From positions 1-64,000 of the forward strand of contig CALCXM010000011.1 in assembly GCA_937905825.1 (NCBI GenBank): 64,000 nt of DNA, given 5' to 3'. The stretch is from an uncultured bacterium (lineage in GTDB: Bacteria > Planctomycetota > UBA1135 > GCA-002686595). The translations under genes were made by a program, and so were the position numbers. The notes under the pieces are model-generated. The model did not search any database and was not told the origin of the DNA. It was given only the letters and a program-made list of their open reading frames with translations. Within the stretch, counting starts at the first letter, position 1; each line of letters opens with the position of its first letter. Below, one piece after another: positions 59,088 to 64,000 of this stretch.

Positions 59088-60380
59088 CTAAACCTTGTAG
59101 GAAGCTCCCAAATCTCGCAGCGCCATGGCCATCTCACCGATCGCGGTGCCGGCCACATGAATTGAGCTGATGCCGCGACTGCTCTTCTTGATGGCACGGT
59201 CCACACCACTGATGTTTTGGGTGATCTCCTGACTGGCCAGGGAGCATTCCGAGACACCCGAAGAAACGGTTGTCGCAGAAGTCGAGGTTTGCACGATGGA
59301 CTGGGAGATTTCCCTGGCCGCCTTGCTCTGCTGTTCTGTCTCGAGCGCGATCGTCTCCGAGATGAGGTTGATCTTCTTCATGACATCGCTCAAGGCACGA
59401 ATCGACTCGACGGTGACGGCTGTGGTGCTCTGAATGCCTTCAATCCGGGCACGGATGCCTTCCGTGGCGTCTGCCGTCTGATTCGCGAGCTCCTTGACCT
59501 CGGTCGCCACCACGGCAAATCCCTTGCCCGCTTCTCCAGCCCGCGCCGCCTCGATGGTGGCGTTCAAGGCCAACAGGTTGGTCTGTTCCGCGATCTCTTG
59601 GATGGTTCCGATGACTCGGCCGATCTCGTCGGCCGCGGCTCCCAGCTTGCTGATCTCGCCTTCGCTTGACGCGGTCAAACCGGCGGCTTCGGTGGCCACG
59701 ATCAGAGCCTCCTCTGCGTTGGCTGCCACCTTCGTGATGTTGGTTTCCATGCCCTCTGTGGCCGTGACGACCTCCGCAATGGTGACCGCCATCTGCTCCG
59801 CAGAGCCCGTCATCATTTCCATGCTCGAGGACATCTCTTCCGCTGCGGAGGCAACGGTGGTTGACATGCTCGTGGTCGTCTCCACCCCCTCACTTAGGTC
59901 GGTTGCGGTCTCACTTAGACCGGAGGCGGAGTTGGCCAGGCTCTCTGCCATCCGGAGGAACTCCGATACGAGCTCTTGAGTTTTCCCCAACGCAGCGTTC
60001 ATGGTCTGCGCCATCTCGTCCAGTTCATCATTGCCCGCGTCCGCAAGGCGCACGCGGTAGTCCCCTTGCTCCACCTCTTTGATATTGGCCACCATGTTTC
60101 GCATGCGCCCTACCATGCTGCGGCTGAGCAGGAAGCTCGCGGCAATCGAAATCAACGCGGCGATAGCAAGCATGGTCGCGATTCCCGAACTCCCGCCTTC
60201 TCGTACCGATGAGCTCAGGGTGACCACCGCCACGTGATCCTGCCCAAGAGCTGCCGTCAAATGCTCGAGTGCGGCTGCCCGCTCCGCAATACCAGAGGCG
60301 CCGGTCCAAGCGACCGCGCTGAAGAGAACGAGATTGAGCATGCAGATGCCGGCAATTCGTTTTGAGATCGATAGCTTCAT
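59088..60380 (-). CDS. Methyl-accepting chemotaxis protein
   Basis: HAMP region; signalling hairpin [41 protein letters not shown]. Confidence 0.96.
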   Translation of the reverse strand: MKLSISKRIAGICMLNLVLFSAVAWTGASGIAERAAALEHLTAALGQDHVAVVTLSSSVREGGSSGIATMLAIAALISIAASFLLSRSMVGRMRNMVANIKEVEQGDYRVRLADAGNDELDEMAQTMNAALGKTQELVSEFLRMAESLANSASGLSETATDLSEGVETTTSMSTTVASAAEEMSSSMEMMTGSAEQMAVTIAEVVTATEGMETNITKVAANAEEALIVATEAAGLTASSEGEISKLGAAADEIGRVIGTIQEIAEQTNLLALNATIEAARAGEAGKGFAVVATEVKELANQTADATEGIRARIEGIQSTTAVTVESIRALSDVMKKINLISETIALETEQQSKAAREISQSIVQTSTSATTVSSGVSECSLASQEITQNISGVDRAIKKSSRGISSIHVAGTAIGEMAMALRDLGASYKV

Positions 60381-60670
60381 GGGGCCGAAGTGCGCAGCGT
60401 CCCGCGCGACGAAAATGTTGGGGGAAATGGGGAGGGTCCGTGCTCTATCGCCTCCCTCCCAACCTCCTCTGAATGCCTTCCAGGCCTATGGAATCCCTTG
60501 CGAGCAGGTTCCTATCCCTCATTTGGGTAGAACCCACCCTGGGGCCCCCGTGCTTAGGACCCCCTCTCACCCGGAAGCGTGTCATGCCCAAGGGTGACCC
60601 ATTTATGGGCTCCAGCGTTTCCACCTTCTTGGAGGCCAGCCCTCCAATCGCCTGGGGGCAAGTGTGATCC

Positions 60671-61966
60671 TCAGGGGGCGAAGGTAATCGCGAGACCACT
60701 GCTCGCGTTGAATCCCGTACCGCCGGCAGCGGCGTCCCTCAACCAGTATTGGAAGTGCCAGGTCGAGCCTGCGGTGACTTGTCCCGCACCCCCTGAAAAA
60801 GGAGCTGCAGACAGGTCCAAGGCAATGCTCGCCGTGCCATCCGCAGCAGAGAGCGTCGCGGGAAGAACGCGGAAGAGCGGGCCTGAGATGCATAGCTCCC
60901 CATCGCCGAAGGGAGTTGGGGCTTGGGACGAAAGGCCGTAAAAGGGCAAGCCGAAGCCATTGGGGATGTTCTCCACCACGCTTAGAGTCAAGCTGTTCTT
61001 CGAGATCGAGTGGGACCCAATGGCCGTGAGCAACGAACCTGCGCCCAGAGCGGAGTTGTTGTTCGTCTCACAGAACCACCCGGTGGATCCCCCGTGGGGA
61101 TCGAGCACGGTCTCCACGTATCGAATCACCGCACGCACCGTCTGGTTGGTGGCTCGCGTAGCCTTCGGCAAGTGAATGTCCGAGCTGACGTGCACGTGGC
61201 CCGCCGCCACGCACCACGCGGGATCGCTGGGGCTCGCGTGCAGGTCCTGGTACCAGACACCGTGGTACGCGATGAATTCAGAGAGGAAGCCTCCCCCGTC
61301 GCCACTGAAGTCCACAAAGGTGAAGAGGTTCTGAAGACCGGTCACGCGGATCGCGTCCAGCACGTCTTGAACCGGCAGCGTCGAGTTTCGGATCGTCCCG
61401 GCTGGTACAGAGGCATCCGGCGGTGAGGGCGTCGGTTGCAAGGGCGCGCTGTAGTCGTCGATCCAGCTGGCTAAGTTGCGGTTGTTCCATTCCAACTCCC
61501 AGCGCCCGCCGACACCCGCGCGACTGAAGGTGATGATCGCCACAGGTTGGATGTTGTTGGCCAGCGGCCAGAAGTCATTGGAGGTGTCCTGATAGTCCAC
61601 TTCCAGATCCCCCACGCCCTGCCCCAAGCCACTGGGGAACTCCGGGAAATAGGAGTAGACGTCAAACCCGCGCCCCTCCCAATTGGAGCCCTTCCAACCG
61701 TCCGGATTCTGAACCGGGTCCGTCGAGAAGTGCCGGAGCATCGCATTGGTTGGGCTCCAGTACCCGGTCAACATGATCGTTGGGCGCACACCGGCTTCCA
61801 TTTGAGCTTGGCGCGATCCAGGCCCAGCTCCCGCGGGAAACAGGTTGTCCTGCTCCCCAGGCATGTTGCGGAACCTTTCGCCGACCAGTCCTCGCTGCCC
61901 AAGAGCGGATGGCGCGAAGGTTGTGGCCAGGAGAATGGCGAGAGCGGGGGCAAGCGAGTGTTTCAT
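60671..61966 (-). CDS. Secreted hypothetical protein with C-terminal planctomycete-type secreted module
   Basis: Start MKHSLAPALAILLATTFAPSALGQ; C-terminus FGDGELCISGPLFRVLP...WHFQYWLRDAAAGGTGFNASSGLAITFAP. Confidence 0.75.
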   Translation of the reverse strand: MKHSLAPALAILLATTFAPSALGQRGLVGERFRNMPGEQDNLFPAGAGPGSRQAQMEAGVRPTIMLTGYWSPTNAMLRHFSTDPVQNPDGWKGSNWEGRGFDVYSYFPEFPSGLGQGVGDLEVDYQDTSNDFWPLANNIQPVAIITFSRAGVGGRWELEWNNRNLASWIDDYSAPLQPTPSPPDASVPAGTIRNSTLPVQDVLDAIRVTGLQNLFTFVDFSGDGGGFLSEFIAYHGVWYQDLHASPSDPAWCVAAGHVHVSSDIHLPKATRATNQTVRAVIRYVETVLDPHGGSTGWFCETNNNSALGAGSLLTAIGSHSISKNSLTLSVVENIPNGFGLPFYGLSSQAPTPFGDGELCISGPLFRVLPATLSAADGTASIALDLSAAPFSGGAGQVTAGSTWHFQYWLRDAAAGGTGFNASSGLAITFAP

Positions 61967-62419
61967 GAACGTCCTTCTTGATTGGGCGAGCGGCGAGTGG
62001 AGAGGCTCGTTCATCCTAGCGGGCTGCAGCCCATCCGTGGCTCATCCCTCGTTCTGCGCCGGAGCCGGAAACTGACTGGCCTCCGTCTGGACCCGGGAAG
62101 GGTCGCTGGCCGGGTTGGTCCTGGACCTGCGCGTGTCGTCGTGAGGCCCTCCGCGTTCAGAGATCACGCACAAACTACTTCGAGAGCATGTGTTAGGAGA
62201 ACTCCGGCCCGTTGATTCCAGACCCATGCCTGTTCGTCCCTGGACCCCACGCACCGGGCCTCGGCACGGGTTCACCCGCGAATGGGAATAGGGAATCCGC
62301 GGCCTGCAGGACAATTCAGATTCACAGGAAACGGCCCGATTCTTGGGAGATCCGCGCCCCCGCGCCGCCCGAGCCAAACGTCAAGCCGTCAACAGCGGTT
62401 CGCCCTTGCCCGATCCGCT

Positions 62420-64000
62420 ATGCACCCGACCCAATCCCAATCCACCGCGCTCCACCAACTCCACGTCGGCTGCGGTTCCAACTACCGCTCGGGCTGGGTC
62501 AACGTGGATGTCAATCCGGCGCACGACCCCGACATCCAAGCCTCTGCGGAGGATCTCTCGATGCTCGAGAACAACTCCTGCTCGGTGATTGAGTCCTCGC
62601 AACTGCTGCAGCTCTTGAATCCGGTGGAAGCGCGCGCAGTGCTGCGCGAGTGGCGACGGCTGTTGGCCCCCGGCGGGGAATTGGCCCTTGAGCTGCCAAA
62701 CTTGGCGCGCTGCCTCGAGTCCATCGGAAGCAACGAGGGCGAGTGGGATGCGGGCCTGGTCGCGCTCTTCGGACATCCGAACAACGTGGATGGAAGTGGC
62801 CAAACAACCCCAGCTCGATGGGCGTGGACTCCCGAGTCCCTGATGTGCGAGCTCTCCACTGTCGGGTTCGAGGAGATCCAACTGGTCCCCGCTGCAAGCG
62901 GTCATGCCACTCAAGCAAGGCTAGACATGCGCCTGGTGGCACGGGCGCCGAGTGCAGAAGAGTCGAGTGCCGTGGACGGCGAAACCGATTCGAACCTGAT
63001 CAACCTTCTCGCCTGGCCCAACTATCGTCAGCCGGCCGAGCTCGACCACTTCTTCAATGTCTTCGCTCGGGTGCTCGTCGATCAAGAGCAGGTTTGCTTG
63101 CACTTGCGGGTCGATCCGCAACTCGATCCGGGCCGCGAGGAAGTCATCGCAGCTCTCGGCGAAAGCCACGCCCGTGTACTCGGGGGCGATGCAGCTCTCA
63201 ACGTCGCCCTGCTCGAAGGTCAACTAAGTTCTGAGGAGTGGCGTGAAGCAGGCCAGTGCATCAAGGCACGCATTCAGACGGAGAGTGACGACTCCTGCCG
63301 CAGCGCCGCGCAGCAGATGAGGACCGAAGTGATCGTGGACGCCGCCGGACTGCTCGCCTTGATTCAACGGGCTGAGACCAGCTCCGCAGTCCATTCGATG
63401 CTTGCGAAACAACAAGCCCCTCACTCCGCTGATGCAGTCGTTCCGCAGGCCACCTACGCGGACCGCATCGACGCGCTGCATCCTTGGTGCTACCCGCTAA
63501 CCATTCACGACATCACCGTGGAGCCTGGCGTCGGTACATCAGAGGACGCGTCCAACATGGCCTATCGGGTCGGTTGTCGCTCGACCTTGCTGCTGCAAGA
63601 GATCTTCTCGCGCGTCGACTTCCGAGGCAAATCCCTGTTGGATCTGGGAAGCAACTGCGGTTTCTGGTCCTCGTTCTACGCCATGGCGGGCGCGAATCAG
63701 GTTCTCGGTATCGAAAGCGAGTTGCGCCACGTCGCCCAAGCAGAGCTGTACTGGGGCACCAACCGCTTCCTTCCGATCGAAAGCTACGAGTTCCTAGAAG
63801 GAGATCTGAGTGAAGCAACCATCTGGCAAACAATTCGCCAGCGGGGAGAGGTCGACATTGCGATCTGCACCGGCGCCTTGCACCGCATCAACAACCACGA
63901 AGAAGTGCTCGGTTGGATGGCGCAGGTGACGCGCGAAGCGATGATCCTCGACACGCGAATTCAAGCCGGCCCGGGGCAAGCACACAATTCCTTGACTCCC
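62420..64000 (+). CDS. Protein with two SAM-dependent methyltransferase-like domains, truncated at window end
   Basis: First domain LHVGCGSNYRSGWVNVDVNPAHDPDI...LREWRRLLAPGGELALELPNLAR; second domain KSLLDLGSNCGFWSSFYAMAGANQVLGIES; frame open to the window end. Confidence 0.72.
   Translation, partial: MHPTQSQSTALHQLHVGCGSNYRSGWVNVDVNPAHDPDIQASAEDLSMLENNSCSVIESSQLLQLLNPVEARAVLREWRRLLAPGGELALELPNLARCLESIGSNEGEWDAGLVALFGHPNNVDGSGQTTPARWAWTPESLMCELSTVGFEEIQLVPAASGHATQARLDMRLVARAPSAEESSAVDGETDSNLINLLAWPNYRQPAELDHFFNVFARVLVDQEQVCLHLRVDPQLDPGREEVIAALGESHARVLGGDAALNVALLEGQLSSEEWREAGQCIKARIQTESDDSCRSAAQQMRTEVIVDAAGLLALIQRAETSSAVHSMLAKQQAPHSADAVVPQATYADRIDALHPWCYPLTIHDITVEPGVGTSEDASNMAYRVGCRSTLLLQEIFSRVDFRGKSLLDLGSNCGFWSSFYAMAGANQVLGIESELRHVAQAELYWGTNRFLPIESYEFLEGDLSEATIWQTIRQRGEVDIAICTGALHRINNHEEVLGWMAQVTREAMILDTRIQAGPGQAHNSLTP

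Noticed and set aside
1-64000. CRISPR arrays, IS elements, prophage or rRNA genes
   Set aside because: I saw no spaced direct repeats, transposases, integrases, phage structural genes or rRNA sequence in the window.

Overview
High-GC chromosomal window, most likely from a Planctomycetota-type bacterium (inferred from the secreted-protein repertoire and gene content). Housekeeping genes include pnp and rpsO, rsgA, asd, an mreB-mreC-mreD-PBP2-rodA elongasome operon, lnt and moeA. Other genes include a GluR0-like K+-selective receptor channel next to a CASTOR/RCK-like channel gene with an in-frame TGA, an RND efflux cluster (one adaptor, two pumps), TPR proteins, a reprolysin-like protease, a sulfatase-like protein and an MCP. 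Two regions stand out. (1) A ten-gene minus-strand bacterial microcompartment (BMC) operon (25485-32357) encodes two BMC-H, two BMC-T and two BMC-P shell proteins and an acylating aldehyde dehydrogenase with a Pro-rich linker and Cys-rich tail. It contains no recognisable classical signature enzyme. Its distal genes instead encode a UPF0210/DUF711 'PFL family' protein, an ACT-domain protein with an EutQ-N-terminus-like extension, and a small EutQ-N-like protein. This may be a BMC type with a new signature enzyme. (2) A short gene missed by the ORF track (58656-58985) encodes a heavy-metal-associated (HMA) domain lipoprotein. Its first metal-binding Cys is an in-frame TGA, followed 25 nt later by a perfect 6-bp hairpin with a GGTCT loop, like the bacterial SECIS, so it is a strong candidate selenoprotein. 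All assignments come from reading the sequence; no database search was run.
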